Source of the DNA: Lachnospiraceae bacterium
Lineage (GTDB): Bacteria > Bacillota > Clostridia > Lachnospirales > Lachnospiraceae
Reading direction: 5' to 3'
DNA length: 64,000 bases
Assembly: GCA_009911505.1 (NCBI GenBank)
Contig: QXXL01000016.1
Coordinates: 31,373-95,372, forward strand
In this document: one piece after another, positions 54,118-63,207 of the stretch
Layout: each line of letters opens with the position of its first letter
Numbering within the stretch: position 1 is the first letter of the stretch
The notes under the pieces: model-generated
What the model saw: the letters and a program-made list of their open reading frames with translations, nothing else
Told to the model about the DNA's origin: nothing
The model's database searches: none
Position numbers and translations under genes: made by a program

Positions 54118-54900
54118 ATGCAAGGAAGGAAAATCATCGAAATATTAGAAGCCCAGTCCCCGCTGTCTTATGCATACGATTGGGATAATGTGGGGCTTCT
54201 GGCTGGAAATGCCGATAAGGAAATCCATAAAATTTTTATATCACTGGATGCTACAGACGAAGCGGTTGATGAAGCAGCCCGCATTGGGGCCGATTTGCTG
54301 TTAACGCACCATCCGCTGATTTTCAAAGGGATTAGGCGTGTGGTGGCAGATGATTTTATCGGGCGCCGCCTGATCAAATTGATTACCAATGATATAGCCT
54401 ATTATGCCATGCATACGAATTTTGACGTAAAGGGTATGGCGGAGCTTTCGGCGGCTATGCTGGGGTTAACATCCCTGCGTGTTTTGGATGTGTCGGTGGC
54501 GGAAGAAGATAGGGAGGAAGGCATAGGCAGGGTAGGGGAATTTATGGAGCTTATGACATTACGGCATTGTGCTAATTTTGTTAAAGCGGCATTTTCACTG
54601 GAACAGGTCAAAATTTTTGGTAATCCGGATAAGGTGTTAAAAGTAGCGGCAATTTCCCCGGGCTCCGGAAAATCTGAAATTGCTAATGCCATAGCAAAGG
54701 GTGCGGATGTATTGATTACTGGTGATATTGATCATCACGACGGGATTGATGCGGTAGCGCGCGGGCTTTGTATTATTGATGCGGGGCATTACGGGCTTGA
54801 GCATATATTTATACGGTATATGAAAGAATATTTGGAAAAACGCTGTGTGGGCGTAGAAGTCGTGGCACAGCAGCTTACATTCCCGTTTTGGGTTCTTTAA
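54118..54900 (+). CDS. Nif3-like dinuclear metal centre protein
   Basis: 260 residues, the short form. Metal ligands: YDWDNVGLL, LLLTHHPLIF, MHTNFDV at the N-terminal half; GDIDHHDG and DAGHYGLEH at the C-terminal half. Often annotated as GTP cyclohydrolase 1 type 2 homologue, but the true role is unsettled. Start ATG 54118 follows AAAGGAGGAGC. Neighbour of trmK, a conserved Firmicutes pair. Confidence 0.93.
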   Translation: MQGRKIIEILEAQSPLSYAYDWDNVGLLAGNADKEIHKIFISLDATDEAVDEAARIGADLLLTHHPLIFKGIRRVVADDFIGRRLIKLITNDIAYYAMHTNFDVKGMAELSAAMLGLTSLRVLDVSVAEEDREEGIGRVGEFMELMTLRHCANFVKAAFSLEQVKIFGNPDKVLKVAAISPGSGKSEIANAIAKGADVLITGDIDHHDGIDAVARGLCIIDAGHYGLEHIFIRYMKEYLEKRCVGVEVVAQQLTFPFWVL

Positions 54901-54910
54901 GGAGGGGAAA

Positions 54911-56572
54911 ATGGCAGGGGAAAGCATTACCGTGAGGGTTCTTGGCGAGGAGAGGGCTTATCCCAAAGGGACGGAGTATCTAGTGGTTGCGGAGGATTTC
55001 CAGAAAAAATATCGGGATGATATTATCCTGGCCTATGTGGATAACCGCCTGTGCGAGCTACATAAAAAGGCGGGTAAGGATGAAGAGGTTACGTTTGTTA
55101 CAACAGCGGACAGGGTAGGCAGGAAGGCATACCGCAGAAGCGTTACGCTTTTAATGCAGAAAGCGTTGTATGGCCTGTTAGGCAAGGGAAAATCAGAAGT
55201 CCGCGTGCTTTCGTGCATCAGCCAGGCCTATTACTGTGAACTTCCGGCATATGGGAAGCCGGATGAAGCGTTTTTGGAAAGGCTGAAAGAGGAAATGCTT
55301 CGTATGGCGGAACGTAAAATGCCGATCCGCAAGGAAAGTATCAATACAGACGATGCGGTTGCGTTATTTGGCGCGCTGGGGATGGCTGAAAAAGAATGCC
55401 TGTTCCGTTACCGCAGAAGCTCGTTGGTCAACATTTATTCTCTGGGCAATTATAAAGATTACTTTTACGGCTATATGGCGCCGCATACCGGTTATCTGAA
55501 ATATTTTGGCCTAAAACCGTATGGGGGCGGTTTTGTGTTAATGTTTCCTGACAAAGACACGAAGGAGGTTGCAAAATTTACCCCTTCTGTAAAATACTTT
55601 GAAGCGCTAAACAGCTCTAGGGAGTGGGGGCGTACTATGGGGGTGGAGACGGTAGGGGCGTTAAATAACGCAATTGCTTCTGGCAAGATGCAGGAAATTA
55701 TTATGGTACAGGAAGCGTTAATGGAACAGCGGATTGGCCAGCTTGCGCAGATGGTCGCTTCATCCGGCAACAGGAAATTCGTCATGGTTGCAGGGCCTTC
55801 CTCGTCTGGCAAAACGACCTTTGCCCACCGCCTGGCAATCCAGCTTTCTGCGCTTGGGCTTCATCCTTACACGCTGTCTTTGGATGATTATTACCTGGAT
55901 CGGGAAAAGGCTCCAAGGGATGCAGACGGAAAGCTGGATTTTGAGTGCCTGGAATCGCTGGACGTAGAACAATTTAACCAGGACATGCCAGCGCTTTTGC
56001 GGGGGGATACGATAGAACTGCCTTCTTTTAATTTTAAAACCGGAAAGCGCGAATATAAGGGCAGGCAGCTTCGGCTGGGCAAGGGGGATATCCTGGTAAT
56101 AGAAGGGATACACGGGTTGAATGACAAGCTTTCTTATATGCTTCCAAAGAAAAGCAAATTTAAAATTTTTATCAGCGCATTAACCCAGATCAATATTGAT
56201 GAGCATAATTACCTTCCGACGACGGACGCGAGGCTTATCCGGCGGATTGTAAGGGATGCGAGGACGCGTAATACTACGGCACAGGATACCATTGCAATGT
56301 GGCATTCGGTACGGCGCGGTGAAGAAAATTACATATTCCCGTTTCAGGATAGTGCAGATGTAATGTTTAATTCGGGGCTGATTTATGAGCTTTCTGTATT
56401 GAAAGCGTATGCAGAGCCGCTATTATTCCATATTGATAAAGGCGCGGCGGAGTATATAGAAGCAAAACGGCTTCTAAAGTTTTTGGACTATTTTCTCCCG
56501 ATGCCAAGTGAAGATATAGGGAGAAACTCAATATTAAGGGAATTCATTGGAGGGAGTGCATTTCAAGTGTAA
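54911..56572 (+). CDS. Nucleoside (uridine-type) kinase with N-terminal TGS-like domain
   Basis: 553 residues. N-terminal 60-70 residues resemble TGS (SITVRVLGEERAYPKGTEYLV), followed by a ThrRS-like editing-type region (about 70-250, containing PHTGYLKYF), then a P-loop uridine/phosphoribulokinase domain with MVAGPSSSGKTTFAHRL near residue 295, DDYYLDREK and IVIEGIH-type VIEGIHGLND. It probably phosphorylates uridine or a similar nucleoside. Start ATG 54911 has AAGGAGGGGAAA. It directly precedes the RNase P RNA gene. Confidence 0.88.
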   Translation: MAGESITVRVLGEERAYPKGTEYLVVAEDFQKKYRDDIILAYVDNRLCELHKKAGKDEEVTFVTTADRVGRKAYRRSVTLLMQKALYGLLGKGKSEVRVLSCISQAYYCELPAYGKPDEAFLERLKEEMLRMAERKMPIRKESINTDDAVALFGALGMAEKECLFRYRRSSLVNIYSLGNYKDYFYGYMAPHTGYLKYFGLKPYGGGFVLMFPDKDTKEVAKFTPSVKYFEALNSSREWGRTMGVETVGALNNAIASGKMQEIIMVQEALMEQRIGQLAQMVASSGNRKFVMVAGPSSSGKTTFAHRLAIQLSALGLHPYTLSLDDYYLDREKAPRDADGKLDFECLESLDVEQFNQDMPALLRGDTIELPSFNFKTGKREYKGRQLRLGKGDILVIEGIHGLNDKLSYMLPKKSKFKIFISALTQINIDEHNYLPTTDARLIRRIVRDARTRNTTAQDTIAMWHSVRRGEENYIFPFQDSADVMFNSGLIYELSVLKAYAEPLLFHIDKGAAEYIEAKRLLKFLDYFLPMPSEDIGRNSILREFIGGSAFQV

Positions 56573-56599
56573 GATGGCCTTTATTAAAACAGCGCTTAT

Positions 56600-56950
56600 A
56601 GATAAGTAGAGTAAATGATCGCGGCCGCAGTATTAGACTGCGGGTGAGGAAAGTCCGGGCTTCACAGGGCAGGATGCCGGATAACGTCCGGTGGAGGCGA
56701 CTCCAAGGATAGTGCAACAGAAATATACCGCCGAGGCTTTTTGCCACGGTAAGGGTGGAAGGGCAGTGTAAGGGACTACCGCCCCGCCGGTAACGGCGGG
56801 GGCATATGTAAACCCCATCCGAAGCAAGACCGAATAAAAGCGTTGACGTGGCCCGCCAGCTTTAGGTTGGTCGCTTGAGGCAGCCGGTAACGGCTGTCCT
56901 AGATAGATGATCATTCACGACATAACCCGGCTTATCGCTTTGCTTATCTG
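56600..56950 (+). ncRNA. rnpB: RNase P RNA
   Basis: Catalytic RNA for tRNA 5' maturation. Conserved parts in order: GAGGAAAGTCCGGGCT (56646 on), ACAGAAATATACCGCC, GGTAAGGGTGGAAGGGCAG, AGAGACCC-like GGCCCGCCAGC, and the 3' core TAGATGATCATTCACGACA followed by TAACCCGGCTTAT. Ends are approximate; P1 is assumed to pair GATAAG near 56599 with CTTATC near 56945. Confidence 0.95.
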
Positions 56951-57001
56951 TTTGAATAGATGAAGTTTTTATAAAATGTTTCTTAAAAGTCAATAGGTCA
57001 G

Positions 57002-57030
57002 TTGACAGTCCTTGTTTTGGAATGTACCAT
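57002..57030 (+). promoter_or_regulatory. Promoter of the zinc-ribbon/DUF5685/J-protein unit
   Basis: TTGACA (57002-57007), 17 bp, TACCAT (57025-57030). Confidence 0.55.
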
Positions 57031-57071
57031 TAAATCTGTACAGAAAGTAAATACGGATGAAGGTGCATAGA

Positions 57072-57467
57072 ATGAGAGAAAAAGTACAGAGATTTATGTA
57101 TGGGCGTTACGGTTTTGATGAGCTTTCAAAAGTAGCCCTTGCCGCCACACTTGTGCTGATGGTGGTTTCATTGTTTACCAAAAACAGGTTTATTTACCTG
57201 GTTTCGCTTATACTTTTGGTTTTTTCCTACTGGAGGGCGCTGTCTAAAAATACAAAGAAGCGGCAGCAGGAGAACCGGAAGTTTTTAAGTATCAGGTACC
57301 GGGGCGTGGCAAGATGGGGCAAATGGAAGGAACGACAGGCGCAGAAGAAGGTTTACCGGTTCTATAAATGCCCAGGGTGCGGGCAGATGGTACGCGTGCC
57401 GAAAGGCAGGGGGCGGATCTGCATTACCTGCCCGAAATGCCAGGTGGAATTTATCAGGAAAAGTTAG
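57072..57467 (+). CDS. Membrane protein with C-terminal zinc ribbon
   Basis: Not a named family. 131 residues: basic N-terminus, two hydrophobic segments (about 22-58: LAATLVLMVVSLF, IYLVSLILLVFSYW), a basic linker and a zinc ribbon with CPGCGQMVRVP and CPKCQVEF. The start at 57072 is preferred because GAAGGTG lies 8-14 bp upstream; ATG 57057 is in frame. First gene of a three-gene unit with a DUF5685-like protein and a J-domain protein. Confidence 0.7.
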   Translation: MREKVQRFMYGRYGFDELSKVALAATLVLMVVSLFTKNRFIYLVSLILLVFSYWRALSKNTKKRQQENRKFLSIRYRGVARWGKWKERQAQKKVYRFYKCPGCGQMVRVPKGRGRICITCPKCQVEFIRKS

Positions 57468-57478
57468 GATGAAATCTT

Positions 57479-58351
57479 ATGTTTGGATATATTAACATCA
57501 ACAGGGGGGAACTGGCAAAGGATGCTGCGAAAGCATATCAGGCATATTACTGCGGATTGTGCCAGGAGCTGAAAAAAAGCTTCGGTACAAAGGGGCAGAT
57601 GCTTTTGAATTACGATATGACATTTTTGATTGTGCTTTTGACTGGTTTGTACGAGTTTGGGCACAACCAGACCGAATTTACCTGCCCGCTGCACCCGACT
57701 AAAAAGCAGACAGCATGGGAAAACCAGGCGACCGGGTATGCGGCAGATATGAATGTAATGCTTGCATACCATAACATGGAAGATGACTGGCGGGACGGCA
57801 GGGCATATACCAAAAAAGCGTTTGCCAGGGCATTTTCAAAGGATTATGGGCGTATCCGCGAAAGGTACCCCAGGCAGGCTGCGGCAGTTGAAAGCTATAT
57901 GCAGCAGCTTATGGCTGCAGAAGAAGCGCAGGAAGCAAATATTGACCGGATCGCCGGGCTAACTGGGGAAATGACGGGGGAAATATTTGCATGGAAGCAG
58001 GATGAATGGTCTGAGGAACTGCATTGCCTGGGTTTTTATATGGGCAAGTTTATTTATCTGATGGACGCTTATGAGGATTTGGAAAAGGACAAAAAACGTC
58101 AGGCGTACAATCCGTTTGCGGGAATGGTCTGTGAACAGGAAGGTGATTTTGAAACGTTTGTAAAGCTGCTTTTGACCAGCATGATGTCGGAATGTGCAAA
58201 ATCCTTTGAACGCCTGCCTATCTTACTGCATGCGGATATCCTGCGAAATGTGCTGTATTCCGGCGTATGGTCTAAGTATGAATATATCCAGCTAAAAAAG
58301 AAGAAACTGGAGAAGAAAAAGAAAGGAAAACAGAATGTCAAATCCTTATGA
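57479..58351 (+). CDS. DUF5685-like helical protein with isoprenoid-synthase-like Asp motifs
   Basis: 290 residues, mostly helical by composition, with an early Cys pair (YYCGLCQEL). Two acidic motifs stand out: [12 protein letters not shown] near residue 97 and [14 protein letters not shown] near 204. Their type and spacing recall the two Asp-rich metal motifs of squalene/phytoene-synthase-fold enzymes, but this is a pattern impression only. The C-terminus is Lys-rich ([12 protein letters not shown]) and overlaps the J-protein gene by 17 bp, implying coupled translation. Function unknown. Confidence 0.65.
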   Translation: MFGYININRGELAKDAAKAYQAYYCGLCQELKKSFGTKGQMLLNYDMTFLIVLLTGLYEFGHNQTEFTCPLHPTKKQTAWENQATGYAADMNVMLAYHNMEDDWRDGRAYTKKAFARAFSKDYGRIRERYPRQAAAVESYMQQLMAAEEAQEANIDRIAGLTGEMTGEIFAWKQDEWSEELHCLGFYMGKFIYLMDAYEDLEKDKKRQAYNPFAGMVCEQEGDFETFVKLLLTSMMSECAKSFERLPILLHADILRNVLYSGVWSKYEYIQLKKKKLEKKKKGKQNVKSL

Positions 58352-58943
58352 GGTTTTAGGCATTAAGCCGGGTGCGAGTGATGAAGAAATCAAGAAAGCA
58401 TACCGCAGCTTAAGCCGCAGATACCATCCGGACGCGAATGTAAATAATCCCAACAAGGCTGCTGCGGAGGAGAAATTTAAACAGGTGCAGCAGGCATATG
58501 ACCAGATTATGAAGGAAAAGCAACAGGGCTACAGCTACGGGGGCAGACATACCTATGGCGGATACTCCTCCGGAAACGGCAGTGATCCGATTGAACTTAA
58601 GGCGGCGGCGAATTATATTGCCAACCGCCATTATGCGGAAGCGTTAAATGCCCTTGGGGCCATTGAACCACAGAACAGGGGGGCTCAGTGGTATTATTTT
58701 AGCGCGGTTGCCAATATGGGGCTTGGGAATAATGTGACGGCCAAGCAGCATATTGAACAGGCGGTGCGGTTGGAGCCTAGTAATATGGAGTACAGGCAGT
58801 TTATGCAGCATCTGGCGTTTGGAGGGACGTGGTACCAGAGTATGGGTCAGGGATATGAGAGGCCATATGCGGGTACGGGGAATTGGTGCTTGAGCATGTT
58901 GTTTTTAAATATGTTGTGTAATTGTTGTTTCAGGCCTTGCTGA
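58335..58943 (+). CDS. J-domain protein with helical repeat and Cys-rich C-terminus
   Basis: DnaK co-chaperone type, 202 residues. The J domain covers 3-68 with the catalytic HPD in RRYHPDANV. After a Gly/Tyr-rich linker ([16 protein letters not shown]) come TPR-like helices ([18 protein letters not shown] and [17 protein letters not shown]). The C-terminus is hydrophobic with several Cys ([10 protein letters not shown]). There is no DnaJ zinc finger or substrate-binding domain, so it is a specialised J-protein, maybe for the two upstream proteins. Confidence 0.85.
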   Translation: MSNPYEVLGIKPGASDEEIKKAYRSLSRRYHPDANVNNPNKAAAEEKFKQVQQAYDQIMKEKQQGYSYGGRHTYGGYSSGNGSDPIELKAAANYIANRHYAEALNALGAIEPQNRGAQWYYFSAVANMGLGNNVTAKQHIEQAVRLEPSNMEYRQFMQHLAFGGTWYQSMGQGYERPYAGTGNWCLSMLFLNMLCNCCFRPC

Positions 58944-58979
58944 GGGCTGCTGCGTTTGGGGTGCGGCGGCTCTTTTTTT
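58944..58979 (+). terminator. Terminator after the J-domain gene
   Basis: GGGCTGCTGC pairs with GCGGCGGCTC (G-T pairs allowed) and runs into seven T residues. Confidence 0.8.
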
Positions 58980-59019
58980 GATCGGGAACATGTTTGACAG
59001 GCCTTGCCAATATTATCTC

Positions 59020-59048
59020 TGGACATATGAATGGAATTCGGTTATACT
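59020..59048 (+). promoter_or_regulatory. Promoter of the GH13 gene
   Basis: TGGACA (59020-59025), 17 bp, TATACT (59043-59048), about 48 bp before the start at 59096. Confidence 0.6.
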
Positions 59049-59095
59049 TTCCATATTATTTGGAGGATGGAAAAAGCAGGAAAGGGAGAGGTGCT

Positions 59096-61357
59096 ATGCC
59101 AGGTAGATTTAATGGGTTATTGGGGATGCTAGGGCTTAAGGAAAAAAAGCCTGATGTGATTAAAAACAGAAATACAGCGCCAAAATATGAAGAGAAGGCA
59201 GTCCCGAAAAGGACGAAAAAACCAGAGGAAGAGCGAGGCGCTGATATGGATATTATGCAGCATCGGCCGCGGCGCGGAGTGAAGCTGCAGCCATTGGATG
59301 TTATTGAGGGGTTTCAGGTGCGGCCAGGGTTTTATAATAGGGACGGTGCGACGGCGACTTCAAATGGGGTCAGTTTTACCATCCATTCGATTGGGGCGAC
59401 AGGCTGTACACTCCTTTTGTTCCGCCCACAGGAAAAAGAGCCATATGCAAGGTTAACCTTTCCGGAATCATACCATATAGGGAACACGTATTCTATGCTG
59501 GTGTTCGGGTTAAAGATTGAGGAATTTGAGTATGCGTTCCAGCTCGACGGGCCTTATGACAGGGAAAAGGGAATGCTTTTCCAGAAAGAAAATGTTTTGC
59601 TTGACCCTTACGCGAAAGCTGTTACGGGGCAGAGGAACTGGGGGGAGCGCCCCGAATCCGGCAAAGAATTTGTATATCATGCAAGGGTTGTGGAGAATAA
59701 TTTTGACTGGGGCAATATGATGCAGCCGGAGTACCCATTAGAGGATTTGGTTATTTATGAGACTCATGTAAGGGGGTTTACAAAGCACAAATCCTCTGGT
59801 GTAGAGGCAAAAGGGACATACGAGGGGCTTCGCCAGAAAATTCCGTATTTAAAGGATCTGGGGATTAATGCAGTCGAGCTAATGCCTATTTTCGAGTTTG
59901 ACGAAATGGAAAACAGCAGGGTTGTGGACGGAGAACGGCTGTATAATTATTGGGGATATAATACGGTCTGCTTTTTTGCGCCCAATACGGGATATTCTTC
60001 CGTCGTGGAACATAACCATGAGGGTGACGAGCTTAAAAGGATGATATATGAGTTAAAGGAAAACGGGATAGAGGTTATTTTAGATGTAGTGTTTAACCAC
60101 ACGGCAGAAGGCAATGAAAATGGCCCTTGTTTTTCCTTCAAGGGAATTGACAATAATGTTTATTACATTCTGACGCCAGACGGATATTATTATAATTTCA
60201 GTGGATGCGGCAATGTATTAAACTGCAACCATCCGATGACGCGCAGGTTTATAATTGACTGTTTGCGGTATTGGGTGACGGAATACCGGGTGGACGGCTT
60301 CCGGTTTGATTTGGCGTCTATTTTGACGCGTGACCAGAACGGCGCACCAATGGAAGAGCCGCCGATTCTGCAGGCGATCGCATGCGATTCGATTCTGGGC
60401 AAGGTAAAGCTGATTGCAGAGGCCTGGGATGCAGGGGGGCTTTACCAGGTGGGGAACTTCCCGGCATACCGCAGGTGGTCGGAGTGGAACGGCAGGTACC
60501 GTGACGATATGCGCCGCTTTTTAAAAGGCGATGAGGGCATGGCAGGGACGGCAATTACAAGGATTACAGGCTCGAGGGATTTGTATGATCCGTCCGAACG
60601 CGGCAAGAGCGCTTCTGTTAATTTTCTGACTTGCCACGATGGGTTTACACTGTATGATATGTATTCCTATAATATGAAGCACAATGAGAAGAACGGCTGG
60701 GATAATACAGACGGGGATAATAACGGCAATAGCTGGAATTGCGGCGTGGAAGGGGAAACGGATGATCCTGCGATTGAAAGCCTGCGCCGCCGTATGGTAA
60801 AAAATGCCTGTGCGACTCTGATGTTAAGCCGTGGACCCGCTATGTTTTTTGCAGGGGATGAATTTTGTAATACCCAGTTTGGGAATAATAATGCATATTG
60901 CCAGGATAACCTTACATCCTGGCTGGATTGGGACAGATTAAAGGAGTACCGGGAAATTCATGATTTTTTCCGGTTTATGATCCGTTTCCGTAAAAAATAT
61001 GCAATTGTAAGGAAGCCGACGGCGAAGGCAGTATGCGGCCTGCCAGAGATTAGTATTCACAATGGTTATCCGTGGAATGGAGGAACTGATCATTCGACCA
61101 GGCTAATTGGTATTATGTATGCGGGCAGGGATGAAGCGGATACACGTGACGATATTGTATTTTATGGGATGAATGCGTTTTGGGAGCCTTTGGATCTGCA
61201 GCTGCCTGCGTTGCCGGATGGCAAGCGGTGGAGAGTTTGTGTTAATACGTTTGTGGAATACGAGGATGGAAAGGATATTGGGGCACAGACGGAATTTGAT
61301 TATGAGAGTAAGCTGAAAATTCCACCTCGGACAGTTGTGGTTTTAGTGGCAGAATGA
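59096..61357 (+). CDS. GH13 debranching-type enzyme (GlgX/isoamylase/pullulanase-like)
   Basis: Alpha-1,6-glucan hydrolase acting on glycogen or limit dextrin, cytoplasmic (no signal peptide). 753 residues. After a basic N-terminal 80 residues comes a CBM48-like domain (GFYNRDGATATSNGVSF) and the GH13 barrel: region I VILDVVFNHTAEG, region II GFRFDLASI (nucleophile Asp), region III LIAEAWDAGG (acid/base Glu), region IV NFLTCHDGFTL. AYCQDNLTSWLDW is typical of debranching enzymes. Start 59096 is chosen for AAAGGGAGAGG; a TTG frame from 58994 is open but includes the promoter. No glg genes are adjacent. Confidence 0.92.
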   Translation: MPGRFNGLLGMLGLKEKKPDVIKNRNTAPKYEEKAVPKRTKKPEEERGADMDIMQHRPRRGVKLQPLDVIEGFQVRPGFYNRDGATATSNGVSFTIHSIGATGCTLLLFRPQEKEPYARLTFPESYHIGNTYSMLVFGLKIEEFEYAFQLDGPYDREKGMLFQKENVLLDPYAKAVTGQRNWGERPESGKEFVYHARVVENNFDWGNMMQPEYPLEDLVIYETHVRGFTKHKSSGVEAKGTYEGLRQKIPYLKDLGINAVELMPIFEFDEMENSRVVDGERLYNYWGYNTVCFFAPNTGYSSVVEHNHEGDELKRMIYELKENGIEVILDVVFNHTAEGNENGPCFSFKGIDNNVYYILTPDGYYYNFSGCGNVLNCNHPMTRRFIIDCLRYWVTEYRVDGFRFDLASILTRDQNGAPMEEPPILQAIACDSILGKVKLIAEAWDAGGLYQVGNFPAYRRWSEWNGRYRDDMRRFLKGDEGMAGTAITRITGSRDLYDPSERGKSASVNFLTCHDGFTLYDMYSYNMKHNEKNGWDNTDGDNNGNSWNCGVEGETDDPAIESLRRRMVKNACATLMLSRGPAMFFAGDEFCNTQFGNNNAYCQDNLTSWLDWDRLKEYREIHDFFRFMIRFRKKYAIVRKPTAKAVCGLPEISIHNGYPWNGGTDHSTRLIGIMYAGRDEADTRDDIVFYGMNAFWEPLDLQLPALPDGKRWRVCVNTFVEYEDGKDIGAQTEFDYESKLKIPPRTVVVLVAE

Positions 61358-61683
61358 CTGGGGTGAAGGGGTAGAGCGTGTTTGGGATGCTTTAGAGCCC
61401 CTTAGCCCCATCACAAGGCCCCAGTCTCATATCCTGCCCTCTGCCTGACTACGGTTTTGGCTGGCCTACGGAGGGGTTTTTATTCATGTATGCCGGATGT
61501 TATGGAGGTATCCTTTTTTGTTTCTGTGCTTTTGTTATATTGTGTAATTTTCAAACACGTTTTAAGATGAATGTGGAGATATTTGTATAAATTATTTTAT
61601 TACTGGAAAAATATTTTTTGTGTGCTATAATTAAATTTAAGTGTACAGTGCAGAAAGCTTTGTTTTGTTAAGGAGGACGTGGC
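61358..61683. promoter_or_regulatory. Intergenic region with repeat copy and extended -10 promoter
   Basis: TAGAGCGTGTTTGGGATGC at 61372 belongs to the interspersed repeat family. GGGG/CCCC segments at 61360-61425 can fold, and GAGGGGTTTTTATT near 61475 may end the upstream gene. TGCTATAAT (61623-61631) is an extended -10 box about 53 bp before the next start; the -35 is weak. Confidence 0.5.
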
Positions 61684-62307
61684 ATGAAGAAAATTTTTGT
61701 AACAGGATTGGCGGTTATTGCTTTGGTTGGTATTTCTATACCAGTGATTGCTTCTAGTGCCTTGAAAGGTGATATCCGTGTGGATGGCAGGGTACAGGAA
61801 ATGGATACGAAGAATACGGAAACAGATGAAGCGGCGGAGTGGGATCAAGTAGATGTACAGCAGCAGGAGGCACAGATAAAGGCGGAGCCTGTGTCTGATG
61901 TGGTGCCGGCAGATTTGGCCTGTAGTTATTATATAGACGCAAATGGAGACGGGATCTGCGATCATTGTGCAGGGGGAGGCGCAGATGCGGTTTCTGGTAA
62001 TGGGATTTGTGATCAATTTATTGATGCAGACGGGAATGGTATTTGTGATCACTGTGTAGGGAATAGTACGAATGCGGCATTCGGAAACGGATCCTGCGGC
62101 TATTATGTGGATGATAATGGGGATGGGATTTGTGACCATTGTACAGGGACAGCGGCTTCTGCAGGAAACGGAACATGTGGGTATTATGTGGATGACGATG
62201 GAGACGGTGTGTGTGACCACTGTGTAGGGGGATACGGCAATGGTAATAGGCAGCAAGGCCAGGGGGGTCACCATGGAGGCGGTCACCACGGCGGGCGGCA
62301 CCACTGA
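61684..62307 (+). CDS. Secreted protein with four Asp-rich CxxC repeats and His-rich tail
   Basis: Not a named family. 207 residues with a signal peptide (KKIFVTGLAVIALVGISI, cut near ASS) and an acidic linker. Four repeats follow at about residues 83-95, 112-125, 140-153 and 163-180, each of the form D-x-(N/D)-G-(D/N)-G-(I/V)-C-D-H-C, for example DANGDGICDHC. The DxNxDG part resembles an EF-hand or dockerin calcium loop; the CDHC could bind zinc, iron or copper or form disulfides. The last 20 residues are Gly/His-rich (HHGGGHHGGRHH). Start 61684 has AAGGAGGACG. Possible extracellular metal binding; no metal transporter is next to it except the anion-type importer. Confidence 0.75.
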   Translation: MKKIFVTGLAVIALVGISIPVIASSALKGDIRVDGRVQEMDTKNTETDEAAEWDQVDVQQQEAQIKAEPVSDVVPADLACSYYIDANGDGICDHCAGGGADAVSGNGICDQFIDADGNGICDHCVGNSTNAAFGNGSCGYYVDDNGDGICDHCTGTAASAGNGTCGYYVDDDGDGVCDHCVGGYGNGNRQQGQGGHHGGGHHGGRHH

Positions 62308-62338
62308 TAAAAGTATTGGAATTATGTTTTGTTTATAT

Positions 62339-62442
62339 TAGAGCGTGTTTAATAATTGCTTTGTGCCAGTGCTAGAGCGTGTTTGAAAAATGCTTTTCGG
62401 CAGATAGTTCCAGACTTCAATTTCTGTCCGGATGGGGTACTA
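62339..62442. repeat. Composite of interspersed repeats
   Basis: Two TAGAGCGTGTTT copies (62339 and 62373) and, at 62414-62442, the end of the CTAGTAC-type MITE seen at 46952-47117. TGCTTTGTGCCAGTGC between them also occurs, inverted, inside that MITE. The MITE end overlaps the 3' end of the permease gene on the minus strand. Confidence 0.65.
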
Positions 62443-63205
62443 GCCCCCTTGTTCTTAAAATTTTTTGTTCAATGAGCTGAAATATTCCTTTATCTATGAG
62501 TATGCCGAGTAATACAATTACCAGCATTACAGTCATTACCTGGTTTATATCTGCCAGATCCCGCCCTACCATGAGTGTATAACCAAGCCCTATTGATGCA
62601 GACATTACTTCACCGGACATGAGGGCGCGCCAGGCGAATGACCAGCCCTGTTTTAATCCGGCGATAAATGCAGGCAGGGCGGCAGGGAAAATAACACGGC
62701 GGTACAAAGCAAAAGAATCCACTCCCATTGTGCGTGCGGCTTTGATATAGATCGGGGGTATATTCTTTACACAGCTTTCAATCGAAATAGCAATTGAAAA
62801 CGCTGAACCCATAACTACTACAAAAAGAATAGCGCTCTCTGAGAGCCCAAACCATAGGATTGCAAATGGAACGAAACAGATGCTTGGAAGCGTCTGCATG
62901 CCCAAGATTAGAGGTTTTAATTGCTGCCCCAGCCTGGTATGCACGATTAGGGAGCCAAGTATAATCCCTATTATAACTGAAAGTATGAAACCGAGAAGTA
63001 CGCGTGACATGCTGCATAAGATTGCGGCAGTAAGCGTGCCGTTGGCAAATAAAAGAAAGGTGCAGCGTATTACCCCGGCAGGGCTTGGTACGGCGTAAGG
63101 CTTCGCCCAGTGCAGCCAGTCGCAGGCAGCGGTGTATAGAAGCTGCCACAGCAGCAGTATAACAGCAAAAAACAGGGCATTTGCGATATATTTTTTTCTG
63201 TGCAT
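62417..63205 (-). CDS. SsuC/TauC/NrtB-type ABC importer permease
   Basis: 262 residues, about six transmembrane segments. Binding-protein-dependent transport motif: EAA loop around IKAARTMGVDSFALYRRVIFPAALPAFIAG, given here by its parts AARTMGVDS and LPAFIAGLKQGW. The gene starts 2 bp after the ATPase stop. Its last seven codons (LVPHPDRN) and stop lie in the MITE end at 62414-62442, so the normal C-terminus was probably replaced. Substrate may be nitrate, sulfonate, taurine or a thiamine precursor; the binding protein is not in view. Confidence 0.9.
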   Translation of the reverse strand: MHRKKYIANALFFAVILLLWQLLYTAACDWLHWAKPYAVPSPAGVIRCTFLLFANGTLTAAILCSMSRVLLGFILSVIIGIILGSLIVHTRLGQQLKPLILGMQTLPSICFVPFAILWFGLSESAILFVVVMGSAFSIAISIESCVKNIPPIYIKAARTMGVDSFALYRRVIFPAALPAFIAGLKQGWSFAWRALMSGEVMSASIGLGYTLMVGRDLADINQVMTVMLVIVLLGILIDKGIFQLIEQKILRTRGLVPHPDRN

Positions 63206-63207
63206 TT

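Noticed and set aside
61600..62304. 234-codon minus-strand frame over the metal-repeat protein
   Set aside because: Regular Ile/Thr/Cys pattern comes from the complement of the repeats; the plus strand has signal peptide, ribosome site and promoter.
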